NCBI GenBank assembly: GCA_030549335.1
Contig: CM060194.1
Coordinates: 59,362,547-59,426,546 of the forward strand
DNA from: Pontederia crassipes
Taxonomy: Eukaryota > Streptophyta > Magnoliopsida > Commelinales > Pontederiaceae
Direction: 5' to 3'
DNA: 64,000 nucleotides
This document shows positions 21,426-32,172 of this stretch, piece after piece (positions within the stretch are counted from its first letter, which is position 1; each line of letters starts with the position of its first letter). The translations under genes were made by a program, and so were the position numbers. The notes beneath the pieces were generated by a model. It did no database searches and had not been told where the DNA came from. It saw only the letters and a list, made by a program, of their open reading frames with translations.

Positions 21426-23892
21426 TCAGGAAATGTTTCGAACAGGTGGAGCTCAAATCGATGAAGGCCGCTCCCAACAAGTCTGAAAAAGGAAAATTTT
21501 ACCTGAAATCAGTGGAAATAGCAGTTGGGCAAAGAACCGATCTTTATTGTACAACACAGGAGAGGTCAAACTCCTCCTGGGAATTCATGGCATGGCGCTC
21601 ACTTGGTGAGATGATGCAGCAATGAGGGGAAACGAAGACGATTCCAGGAGGAATCCCTCAGAGAGGACGAATGATGTGATACAAAATCTCCCTTTCTCCC
21701 CGTTCCGACTTCTGAGTCTGCGAGTTACTTCGCCGCGCAGGACCTTGTGGATAAAACACCCATGACAATATCATTTTTAATGGCTTTACCGAATAAAAAA
21801 ATATTTTGAAATGACAAAAAATTATATCAATGATATTTAACGTTTAGATTTCGTTCACCTTATGAATAAATTAATCATTAGTTGCTATTTATGGCCCTCA
21901 TGTCAATGAAACACTAAAATAGTAAGAGTATTTTGAATTATCCAAATACATTTTGTAAATAAATTATGATTTAACAAAAAAAAAAAGAACAATATTGAAG
22001 ACCATTTTTTTTCGATGGGAGCCTTATCTTAAAACATGTAATACGAAATGACATAGATTAACTGGATAATAGGGAATTTTAAATTTTCATCGAAAAAATA
22101 ACCGGACTATTCTTTCAAAATTTGGGATAACTTATAACGGTTATATATATAATTATATTATTAATTAATATGTAAGTTATAGCCATCCTAATTCTGAGAT
22201 TCTATTTAAAATTCCTAATTTAATATATATATAATTATATTACTAATTAATATGTAATATGATATATGTGTTAAGATAAAAGTTTCGACTTTAATTGAAC
22301 ACAAAATTGACAAAATTTGTTTAAGTCACGAAAATAATTGTTTAAATAGTATAATTTGGAATAAAATTTCGCAACTGTTTTTTATATGAATATGAATATA
22401 TGATTTTGTTATGTGGAAGTTTATTTTAAAAATATTTTATCTCAATGCAAATGGAGAATAATTTTTTATTTACATGTTAATAGCTTAATTAAATGAATAG
22501 CTAAAATAAAAAATGGGGATAAATGAATATAACATTTTATGTAAACAATTTCAAGATGGACCGGTTTGTTGCACTTAGCTCTTACCTTTATAGGGATTAT
22601 CTAGGTCACATTATTTGGACAAATAATTTATGACGAATAATTTGGATTTCATATTTCCAGTTGAGTTATAGTTTTTTATTTTACTTTGCCCTTTAAAATT
22701 TTATTTAAATAAATTATGAAAATAATTAATAAATTATAACTTAAATTAAATAAAAATCTGAACTAATTTTTATGGAAATATTATTATCATAAATTTTAAA
22801 AAATATAATTATTTTATAAACTTTATTTTTACGGGTGAAAATATTCGTTTATGATTAAGTATATGTAGTATAAAATAAATTTTATATATAATTATTTTGA
22901 TAAAGGCATCTTGGTAAAATTATCTATTAACTCATAATTTGTTACTAGAAATAATTAATATGAATTGTGAGATAGATCAATTATGCATATTAAACAAAAA
23001 TAATGTATATTGTTAATAATATTTTTGAGAGAAAATTCATATTGATAAGTAATTTTGAATGATAATGTAGTGAACGTAACTTTAAAAGTTGCTAACATTA
23101 GCCTTCTCTAAGGGGGTCGGAAAAAACATAGAAAAATTGAAAGAAATATGGGAGAACTCAGGTAAGAGCAAACCATAGTGTTTCTCTTGTTCATTTCATG
23201 CAATTTTGTGGATCACATGGCATCATTTTGTAGCCTAGGTTTCTTTGGCTTTAGCTATTCCATCAATTCCATAATTGTAAGGTAAAGAAAACCCTAGTTA
23301 ATCAGGATGAAGAACAAAGTTCAGTTGTAATTTAAACTATAATTGAAACTTTATCATTTGAGCATCTTCTGATTATTTTTAAAAATTTGAATATAATTAT
23401 GTGGTGATGCTCTTTGAGTCTGGTTTATACTTTGTAATCATGAGAGTCATATATATACAAAAAAATATGCCTCCATGTTTAAAATACTATTATTCTATCC
23501 AATGATATTGTTAGTACAAATATTTGCATTTTTTTAAAAAACACTACACATTCTTATTCAATATTTAAGGATTAAACAAATATTGAAATTAAGATTATTT
23601 CCAAAGTGGAAACATTTAAAAAGATGATGTGCCTCAAAAAATTATAAATTTATCAGACACAAACCCCTCATCGTGTGGTTTCCTCCTTTTACTCCTCTAT
23701 TAGCAACCGATTTCATTTGTTGTTCCCTCCCATGAGCAACTTCTTATGCAAATCAAAAAATGGATTTCTGTTTAAGAATGAAATCTTATTGGAACTATCC
23801 ATATTCGGTTCATCCTTCGGAACCATATCACAACCCAAATATGATAAATTGATATTGTATTTTGTAAATATGTAATTATCTTGAAGAGAAGG
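21426..23892. other. PPR upstream region and AT-rich intergenic DNA
   Basis: The first 250-300 bp are moderately GC-rich and should carry the 5' UTR and promoter of the minus-strand PPR gene. Beyond about 21780 the DNA is strongly AT-rich, with a local direct repeat of TTATATATATAATTATATTA-like sequence near 22140 and 22220. No gene is supported; a short frame at 23675-23875 has no recognised similarity. Confidence 0.5.
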
Positions 23893-24149
23893 TGTTGGGT
23901 CAAAGTTTTAATGACATATAAAATTATATTTTGATGAAACAAACCTCGAAAGATTAAGATTGACTAAGAAAAAGTCCAAGAAAAAGTGATAACTTTATGC
24001 ACAACTTTGATTACAAAATTGACTATGAAATGATTAGATTTTGGATGAATATTCGAAAACAAATTTATAGAGAATTCTATTAGCTTTCCATGGATTCCAA
24101 GATCACCTAATTTGGATAACTGTGCAGAAAGTTATGATCAAAAGAGTGC

Positions 24150-24440
24150 AGGTCGGTCAACCTACTGGTCGACACAAAGAAGGCCGGTCGACCAAATGAA
24201 GATGTCGGTCGACCGATCCAGAACCGGTTGACGTCGAAACTATATCGATCGACAGTCCGGTCAAAGCAACGGTCGACCGATCAGCTCAACGGCTATAAAT
24301 CAAAACTGCGAGACTGTACCGGTCGAGACACTAGTCGATAGTCCGGTCGACCGACCAGCTGCGATAACAGGAGAAATGGCGCAACGGTCACATAGACCGA
24401 TCGACCGGTCCAGAATTTCGGTCGACCGATCTCCGAGTCA
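24150..24440. repeat. GGTCGACCGA motif array in copia LTR
   Basis: A dozen or more copies of GGTCGACCG or single-step variants (GGTCGACAG, CGATCGACAG, GGTCGAGAC) are scattered in under 300 bp. The core TCGA/GTCGAC is palindromic. The array recurs in the 3' LTR (29290-29620), in the solo LTR (54788-55080) and, decayed, at 41405-41700. Confidence 0.9.
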
Positions 24441-24825
24441 AATGAACAGTAACGGTCAAATTTGAAGGAGGAATTTGTGGAATGATTTCTGGACGAATTT
24501 TCCACACATTGAAGGCCATAAAATGAGTGTCAAAGCCAGAGGCAAAGACACTCATTCACTCATTGAAGAAAATTTTCAAGTTGTCAAAGAGATATCATTT
24601 CTTGAAATTTTTTATGCATGCAAAATACAACATATTTTATATTATTATTTTAGTTAATTTTTTTGTAATTTGATCATGGCATGCATCATTTTTAGTCACT
24701 TTTAATCATAATTCCGGATTTATCAATTTTAATTATTAATTCTTTGAATATTTTAATTGTGGATGGATTAACTAAATTTTGATAATTATTTTGTAGGAAA
24801 AATCGAATATATGACTAAGATTGGA

Positions 24826-25165
24826 CGTATCGGCCGAGATTTAGATGGATTGTGACGTATCGGTCGAGATTTCGAAGATTTTATCTTTACGACCGAGATC
24901 TCCAACTCAAATATGTTTATCACCCGAGAACTCCAACACCGATTCAAAAGAGGTGTTACGGCCGATAATTCAAATGAAATCATCCTTTTGGCCGAGATTA
25001 AGAGAAAATTTGTGTTTTTGGCCAAGATATGAAGGGATAAAGATAAAATTGTTTGGGCGTAACGAGATTTAATTCTTTGTTTTGGCTGAGATTCAAAGGG
25101 GGTAAAGATAAGAAGGATTTATCTTTAGTCGTAATGATGAAAATGATTTATCGTATTGGCCGAGT
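24826..25165. repeat. CGGCCGAGAT motif array in nested LTR
   Basis: Around eight to ten irregular copies of CGGCCGAGAT and variants (CGGTCGAGAT, CGACCGAGAT, TGGCCGAGAT) are spaced 25-50 bp apart, upstream of the TATA box in the presumed U3 region. Confidence 0.8.
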
Positions 25166-25633
25166 TTATCCCGCAAATTTAAATCCAGCCGTACAATATT
25201 ACGATTGTGATCAAATTGAAGACCGTTCGCACCCTATAAATACGTGAAGAAGTCGTCATTTCAATTGGTGCTCTGAAGTTCAGATTTCTTTCACGGCGAG
25301 TCGTGCGCTCTGCAAGCTACGACCAAAATGAGAGAGGTGCGACGGCTGGAGGTTAATCGCAACCCTGATCAAGTCCGAGAGGCTGCCCGACTGTCTGCCC
25401 ATATCGAGATCTCTACTTTTATTTTGGGTGTAATTCTTTTAATTTTTATTATTATTATTATCTCTCCAGAATTTCTAGGATGAACTCCATATTTTTGTTT
25501 ATTTTATTTTAGGAGATTATTATTGAAGGAAAACTATTTGGACCCTATATTATTTGTTTTAATCTTTTATGATCAATTAGTTAATTGTGCTTAGTACTTT
25601 TGATTTAATTATTGGATTTCTGATTTGAGTAAT

Positions 25634-25920
25634 TACCAGTTTGTGGACTATTTGATTTCAGAATTCATTAATTAAATTAAATGATTTTATGTGAAATTAA
25701 TAATTGACATAAATTTGATAACTAGTGTGTGGAGAATCAAATTTATGTGGTATGTTAATCTATATCAGTTTGTGGAGTAATTAATAGTCTAAGATTTTCA
25801 TATTAATGCATCTTAATTTTAATCTCATCTGACGAATACCAGTTTGTGGGACCTTAGGTTTGATTAAATTTAAGATAGTTTGATTTGCTGGATTAAATAA
25901 CAGAATTACCAGTTTGTGGA
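25634..25920. repeat. Five dispersed copies of TACCAGTTTGTGGA
   Basis: Copies lie at 25634, 25719 (variant), 25763, 25837 and 25907, with intervals of about 40-85 bp and AT-rich spacers. They sit downstream of the TATA box, so in the R/U5 part if that box is used. Confidence 0.85.
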
Positions 25921-26780
25921 CTCTGTGATGTTAATCTTGTAAATTAATAACTTGAAAAAATTTCTAATCCATCTTTAAAGATTAAATTTATCTTTTATGA
26001 TTCAAATATTTATCCTGATCTATTTTCATCCTAAGGCCTAACTTTAATACCACTACATTATCTTATCTTGTTTTCTTTATTTTTACAAAACTTTTTTTCA
26101 AAAATTCATATTTTTCCTCTCTTATTAATTTATAAATTCAGATATTGAATTAATAATATTCCTCGTGGGTTCGACACTCTTTACTCCTTTTTACTATATT
26201 ACTTGAGCGACTAGTGCACTTGCTAGCGATTTTATTTTGCTACATCATCATATGCATCAGTTTTTATTTTATAGATTTCTCATTATTTCTCTCTTCTTCT
26301 CTTGTGAGCTTAGTTTTGTAAAAGAGAGAAACACTTTTTTTTAGAAAAATTAGAGAGAGCTCCTGTGTAAAAGAGGTTCAAAATCTTACCTCTTGAACGA
26401 GAGAAATAGATTAGCTTCCTAGGAGGAGAGGTTGCCTTGCCTCTCGAAGCGAAGAAAAAGGTAGTGGTACAAAGGGCTTTCTTCCTTGCCTCATTTGGAA
26501 CAAAGGAAGTGCTAGTGGAATCTCCGACGGTCTCGAGGTCGAGAAGTCGGAGCGGGGACGTAGGCCAAGGTGTGGCCAAACCTCGTCAACAACCATCGTA
26601 TCTTTGTATTTGATTTTCTCTTTCTCTCTCTCCCTCCATTCATACTGAATTTATGATCTGAATTATAAAAGATTTAAGAATCAGTTTTGTGCTTCCGTGA
26701 CGGTTTTTATGAAATCGATATTTTCAATTGAACACCAATTCACCATCCCCCCCTCTTGGTGCCATTTTGAATCCTACAAT

Positions 26781-26792
26781 TGGTATCAGAGC
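26781..26792 (+). other. Primer-binding site, initiator tRNA-Met
   Basis: TGGTATCAGAGC, two bases after the 5' LTR end at 26778, is a perfect match to the plant tRNA-iMet 3'-end complement used by copia elements to prime minus-strand DNA. Confidence 0.95.
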
Positions 26793-26908
26793 GGGTTGCT
26801 CTTATTTTAGATTTTTGAATCATCTTGTTTTAAGATCTAATTTTCTTTAAATCTAATCATTTTAAGATTCAATCATCGTGTTTTAAGATTTAACAATCTT
26901 CAAGAGCC

Positions 26909-28401
26909 ATGGCATCAAGTGGAATTAGTTTTGCCGAAGGGCAATCAATTAGTCGTCCTCCCCTTTTGGATGCATCACATTTTGCATATTGGAAAATTAG
27001 AATTCAAGTATATATTTGTTCTATTGATATTGACATGTGGGACATAGTTAAAAAAGGTTATTATGTCAATGAAAAGTTACCTACTGATACTAAAGAAAAA
27101 AAAAGATTTTTTCAAAACTTGATTGGAAAGTCAAAAATATATTTTATTGTAGTTTGGATTCAACGAATTTCAATCGGATTTCTAATTGCAAAAATGCAAC
27201 CAAAATTTGGAAGAAACTCATTACTAATTATGAAGGAACGGATAATGTCAAAGAATCTAGATTAAATATTTTGAATCATCTATATGATTCATTCAAGATG
27301 CATGAAAATGAATCCATAAATGATATGATTGCTCGGTTTAATGATATTTTGAATGGCTTAGTCTCATTGGGCGAGCCAAGATCTAACCCCCAAAAAGTGA
27401 GAAAGATTCTCAGGTCTCTCTCCTCCAAATGGCATACGAAGAGGACCGTGATCGAAGAAAAAGATTTGAACAAATTGGATTTTGACGATCTTATTGGCTC
27501 ACTTTTAACCTATGAGATCTCAATCCAAGAAGATCAAGAAAAAAAAGCCCCCAAGAAGAAAACATTGGTATTAAAGACAAATGCAAATGAAGAAGACTCA
27601 AGTAAAGAAGAAGTGGACGAAAAGATACTCGCCCGCTACACAAGGAAATTAGATAAGTATCTCAAGTTGGTAAAGAAGAAAGAAAAGAACGAGAAGTCAA
27701 CAAGAAAATCATACAAACACCACAAAGAAGAAAAATCTTGGAAAGATAAAAAGAAGAAATATGAAGAGTCAAGTGAAACAAGTAGTTCACCAAGTTCTTC
27801 TAGTGATGAAGCAGACATATACTTGATGGCACACGACGATAAGGTAATCTCTAACCCTTCAAACTCAAATTATGACCCATCAAACTCTTCCTAGGAAATT
27901 CTTTCTTTAGATGTGAACAAAGAACTTTCCTCTCTTATAAAAAAATATTTTTCAATCAAAGAGGAAAATGAAACATTAATACATGAAATTGAAAAATTAA
28001 AAGAGGAAAATAATGCATATTTTTTAGAAAATAAAAAACTAAAAAATGAAATTGATACTTTGGAAATCACGCATGCATGTGAAATTGTAAAACTAGCATG
28101 TTCTTTAGAAAAGGTAAAGAAGGAAAATGACCTTTTGAAAAACTCACAAAATAAGACTATTTCTCATGTAACGATAAGTAAACTTAAAAATTATTTTGAA
28201 CATGAAAAATCATATTGGAAATCCAATCATCTGCATGGTACAAAATCACATATAAAATGTTTTACATGTGAATTTTATGGGCATTATGCATATCAATGCA
28301 AAATAAAAAAATTAACACAACATGACATGATTTGGATTCCGAAAGGAACATTATATAACAAAATAGGACCCAAAGAAATTTGGGTACCAAAGATTACATA
28401 A
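26909..28401 (+). pseudogene. gag: SIRE-type copia gag, one frameshift and one stop
   Basis: The start ATG gives MASSGISFAEGQSISRPPLL, followed by the DUF4219-like motif FAYWKIRIQVYICSIDIDMW. The frame shifts by one near 27125-27150, in an AT-rich run, and continues as SNCKNATKIWKKLITNYEG..VKESRLNIL..FKMHENESINDMIARFNDILNGL, the UBN2 gag domain. A Lys/Glu/Ser-rich linker follows. A TAG at 27892 interrupts the same frame, which then gives a coiled coil (IKKYFSIKEENETLIHEIEK) and a single CCHC knuckle CFTCEFYGHYAYQC, ending in KEIWVPKIT. Gag forms the virus-like particle. Only two lesions separate it from an open frame. Confidence 0.9.
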
Positions 28402-29034
28402 TTTCTTTTCAGTGTGCCTCACATGCAAAGGACATATAGAGTTGGAGATGTGAAGGCACAAAGGTTATGGTAAAAGTATCATTGGTTGCATTCTTTAAGT
28501 GATTATGCCTATTCTTTTAATTTCGCCAAAAAAAATTTCAAAATGATTTTTTTTAAAGAAAGGAAAGGAACAAAAGAAAATTAATCATAGTGATAGGGGA
28601 GCATGTTCAACTCTATTTTTGACATATCACGAATATCATTATTGTATCAAAGTTTTATGCCATATTTTGGTGCTTAACATATTTTTTCTATGCTTGCCAT
28701 AAATTAGTTTTCATTATAAAATAGTCATAAATTTAGGGGGAGTTATCTTTCAAAACTTGCAATACTCTACATATCTATTATATGACAAAAAGGGGGAAGA
28801 ATATTCTATTTGAAAAATTGATTAAGAGGGAGTTACATATGGGTTCCTATATACTTCAATTACAAACGACTTTTTTATGAAACAAAAGGGAGAGAAAAAT
28901 AGGAAAAATATGACCTGGATATATTCTATAAGTGTTAGAGGGGACTAAAATTATTTTAACAAGATTTTACAACTTTTTCGCTAACTTATATATTTTTCAT
29001 ATTTCTCGATTTGTCTTCATAAAAAAGGGAAGAT
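28402..29034 (+). other. Post-gag region of gag-only element, purine tracts, no pol
   Basis: Where pol should lie there are only about 630 bp without domains. Several purine runs occur: AGGGGGAG (about 28736), AAAAAGGGGGAAGAA (about 28787), AAAAGGGAGAG (about 28883) and AAAAAAGGGAAGA (29021-29033). The last abuts the 3' LTR and is the likely polypurine tract. Confidence 0.75.
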
Positions 29035-30306
29035 TGTTGGGTCAAAGTTTTAATGACATATAAAATTATATTTTGATGAAATAAACATCGAAAGATTAAG
29101 ATTGACTAAGAAAAAGTCTAAGAAAAAGAGATAACTTTATGCATAACTTTGATTACAAAATTGACTATGAAATGATTAGATTTTGGATGAATATTCGCAG
29201 CAAATTTATAGAGAATTCTGTTAGCTTTCCATGGACTCCAAGATCATCTAATTTAGATAACTGTGCAGAAAGTTATGATCAAAAGAGTGCAGGTCGGTCA
29301 ACCTGCCGCTCGACGCAAAGAAGGTCGGTCGACAGTCCGATCGACCAAATGAAGATGCCAGTCGATCGATCCAGAATTGGTTGACGTCGAAACTATACCA
29401 GTCGACAGTCCGGTCGAAGCACCGGTCGACCGATCAGCTCAACAGTTATAAATCAAAACTGAGAGACTGTACCGATCGAGACACCGATCGATAGTCCGAT
29501 CGAGACACCGATCGATAGTCCGATCGACCGACCAGCTGCGATCACTGGAGAAATGGTGCAACGGTCACATAGACCGGTCGACCGGTTCAGAATTTTGGTC
29601 GAGCGGCCTCCGAGTCAAATGAACAGTAACGGTCAAATTTGAAGGAGGAATTTGTGGAATGATTTCTAGACGAATTTTTCACACATTGAAGGCTATAAAA
29701 TGAGTGTCAAAGCCAGAAGCAAAGGCACACATTCACTCATTGAAGAAAAACTTCAAATTGTCAAAGAGAGATCATTTTTTAAAGTTTTCATTTTATAGCT
29801 TTCTCATTCTTTCTCTCTTCTTCTCTTGTGAGCTTAGTTTTATAAAAGAGAAAAACACTTTTGTTCAGAAAAATTAGAGAGAGCTTATGTGTAAAAGAGG
29901 TTCAAAATCTTACCTTTTGAGAGAGAAATATATTAGCTTCGTAGGAGGAGAGGTTGTCTTGCCTCTCGAAGCGGAGAAAAAGACGGTGGTATAAAGGGCT
30001 TTCTTCCTTGCCCCATTTGAAACAAAGGAAGTGTTATTGGAATCTCCGACGGTCTCGAGGTCGAGAAGTCAGAGCGGGGACGTAGGCCAAGGTGTGGCCG
30101 AACCTCGTCAACAACCATCGTGTCTTTGTGTTTGATTTTCTCTTTCTCTCTCCCCCCCATTCATACTGAATTTATGATCTGAATTATAAAGAATTTAAGA
30201 ATCGATTTTGTGCTTCCGTGACGATTTTTGTGAAATCGATATTTTCAATTAAACACCAATTCACCCCCTCCCCCCCCCCCCTCTTGGCGCCCGTTGGGAT
30301 CCTACA
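29035..30306 (+). repeat. 3' LTR of the gag-only copia element (1272 bp)
   Basis: It starts TGTTGGGTCAAAG and ends GGGATCCTACA, matching the two parts of the 5' LTR. It has a local duplication of GACACCGATCGATAGTCCGA at about 29478-29525 that is absent from the 5' LTR. Confidence 0.92.
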
Positions 30307-30895
30307 GAGGGAAGGCAGGAATGTCAACAAACGTTTGTCTATTCTCTAATTCACCCGACGCGATCCATATTTGAGAATGTCCAATGCCAAAGTCACTGGA
30401 TAGTATTGTTGTGGTAAAGACCATAATGCCAAATGAATTATTATTGCAGGCCATAGAGAGGGATGTCATAAGCGTCTATAGTATAAAATAAATTTTCAAC
30501 CGAATTGAAGAATCAACAGATGAGTTTTTTGTTAGGATTTGTAAGTATAAAGAATATCATAGAGCATGAGTTCATTTGCTGAATTTATTATAATTATTCC
30601 AAAAAAATATGAATCCTAATAATTTTGTGCCCTAAATCATTTGAAATTTATTGTCACATATGATTGGAATCACTCAAAGAGTTGTTTATTAATTAATATA
30701 AATTATAAAAATCAATGTTACTCAATATTTAAAATGTACTAAACCAATATTGATTAAATGTTGATTTTCTTGGAACTACTTTTACTAGTTCATATTATTA
30801 TAGTCTAAGCAAAATTGGAACTTTGTGATTTGATTATTTATACAAGAAATTATATAAATTATATTGACATCCATATCCCGATAGTAATATAAACA

Positions 30896-30897
<2 letters not shown>

Positions 30898-30946
<49 letters not shown>
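30898..30946. repeat. (TTA)16 microsatellite
   Basis: An uninterrupted run of about sixteen TTA units is read directly from the sequence. Confidence 0.95.
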
Positions 30947-30947
<1 letters not shown>

Positions 30948-30969
30948 AATGAGAAGACTTCTATTATTG

Positions 30970-31735
30970 TTCATATTTGGTTCTTAGGACTTTCGACTCG
31001 CACGAATTTAAAACACGTTTTGGGTGAAGGAAGTAGTTACATATTAGCCCATGATCACCTCCGTATTTTGTCTATGTGAAACTATTCAATCAAATCATCT
31101 TGGTCCCCTATAAAGGGCTCAACGTCCTCATTAAACGGTGTCTGTGTTGGCCGATGGTATGTTTTTCTCGCATGAACTCAAGTGAGCACGTCGATGGTCC
31201 ATTTTTCTCGCATGGCTGAGGTGAGTACGCCGATGGTCCATTTTTCTCGCATGGCTCAAGTGAGCACGCGAGGTCAGCTTTTTGTAACACCCACCCAATT
31301 AAGATATTATCCCGACCCAATCAAGATATTGTTCGCTTTGGACTTTCGGCCCGTACGAATTTAAAATGCGTCTTAATATGTGAAGAGGATAGCTACGTAT
31401 AAGCTCATGACCATCTTCATATTTTGTCCATGTAAGACCCTTCAATGAGATCATCTTGATCCTTATACCTCGTGTCATTACAATTTTCTCTCCATAAAGA
31501 AGTCAACGTCCTCGTTGAGCGGGATCCGTGTTGGTCCATGTCTCGTGTTTCTCACATGGCTCAAGCAACTACATGAACCTAGGTTTTGATACCATTCTGT
31601 AACACAAACTCAATTAAAATATTGTTCGCTTTGAACTTTCGGCCCGCACAAATTTAAAATGTATCAAAAGAAAATATCTCATATAAAATTATTCAATCAA
31701 ACCATCTTAATCGTTAGACCTCAGACCGTTACAAT
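30970..31735 (-). repeat. Three diverged tandem copies of a dispersed plant intergenic repeat
   Basis: Each copy starts near GGACTTTCGGCCCGTACGAA followed by TTTAAAA(C/T)GCGT. Copies start at about 30985, 31338 and 31631. Copies 1 and 2 continue into a CCCATGATCACC-like section, CAACGTCCTC and GTGTTGG; the third stops early. GTAACACCCACCCAATTAAGATATT and TTTTGATACCATTCTGTAACAC mark the junctions. It resembles, from memory, a widespread angiosperm repeat with TTTGGGCTTT..TTTAAAACGCGTCT. Function unknown; orientation is nominal. Confidence 0.7.
31152..31275. repeat. Minisatellite of about 46-bp units, three copies
   Basis: CGATGGTCCATTTTTCTCGC followed by ATGGCTCAAGTGAGCACG-like sequence is repeated three times with a few changes, inside the first copy of the larger repeat. 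Confidence 0.85.
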
Positions 31736-32172
31736 ACCTTTAGTATAATTGTAAGAATTTTGTGATCTTAATCCTAGTGTTTTGAATTACCCTTACGTTA
31801 GTAGGATTTAACAATGAAATTTTATAGTATGAATTGAGCTTAATTCATAAAATTTGATGGAACATTTTTAGTTGTGTCGATTTTATCATGTCCGTAAGAA
31901 TTTGAGGTGCCACCCTTATTTCTAAGCAATTTCCAGATGATGATGGTACATTACTCCATTTATCTTTCAGGAGCATTCATTCATCAAATTTTGGTAGAAT
32001 ATAATACCCATCTGATCTAGTACTCAAATTATAAGGTTATCCGCCCTCTGTTGTGCTTCATTTGCTTTGCTTATGTACATTCTTGCCCTTGGCAAGACAG
32101 TTTCTGTGGTGAAGAGACGAAGAAAGGTAAAAAGAAAAACTATATCACAAAAAAAAATTATACCACTAGAAC

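Larger units (their letters stand above)
24615..26260 (+). mobile_element. Solo LTR nested in copia 5' LTR (about 1.65 kb)
   Basis: The block interrupts the copia 5' LTR at a point where the 3' LTR is continuous, which defines its limits to a few bases. TTTTTA or TTTTA flanks both sides, a plausible but low-complexity duplication. It holds an array of CGGCCGAGAT motifs (24826-25160), a TATA box TATAAATA (25235-25242), five copies of TACCAGTTTGTGGA (25634-25920), and near the end CCTCGTGGGTTCGACACTC..TGCACTTGCTAGCG, a signature seen close to the 3' end of plant Tat/Athila-type gypsy LTRs. There is no coding region or second LTR. Assignment to that group is from memory of the motif. Confidence 0.7.
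23893..26778 (+). repeat. 5' LTR of the gag-only copia element, with nested insertion
   Basis: The segments 23893-24614 and 26261-26778 together match the 3' LTR (29035-30306). The interior 24615-26260 is foreign. The proximal part carries many GGTCGACCG-type motifs (24150-24440), and the distal part has the LTR end CTACA followed by the PBS. Confidence 0.9.
23893..30306 (+). mobile_element. Non-autonomous gag-only Ty1/copia element (SIRE-type, TR-GAG-like)
   Basis: Two LTRs start TGTTGGGTCAAAG and end ATCCTACA. A perfect TGGTATCAGAGC PBS lies 2 bp after the 5' LTR, then comes a SIRE/Maximus-type gag, then about 630 bp of purine-tract-rich DNA and the 3' LTR. No protease, integrase, RT or RNase H is present, so mobility would need enzymes from another copia element. 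Flanking pentamers are GAAGG (left) and GAGGG (right), a target-site duplication with one mismatch. The 5' LTR is expanded by a nested 1.65-kb insertion. This layout matches the published class of terminal-repeat elements encoding only GAG. Confidence 0.88.
30307..32172. other. Intergenic DNA 3' of the GTPase gene, with repeats
   Basis: No gene is supported. It contains the (TTA)n tract and the triplicated repeat described separately. The part next to 32172 should hold the 3' UTR of the minus-strand GTPase gene. Confidence 0.5.

Noticed and set aside
20434-21464. Plus-strand frames opposite the PPR gene
   Set aside because: Antisense shadows; the PPR frame is intact and explains the region.
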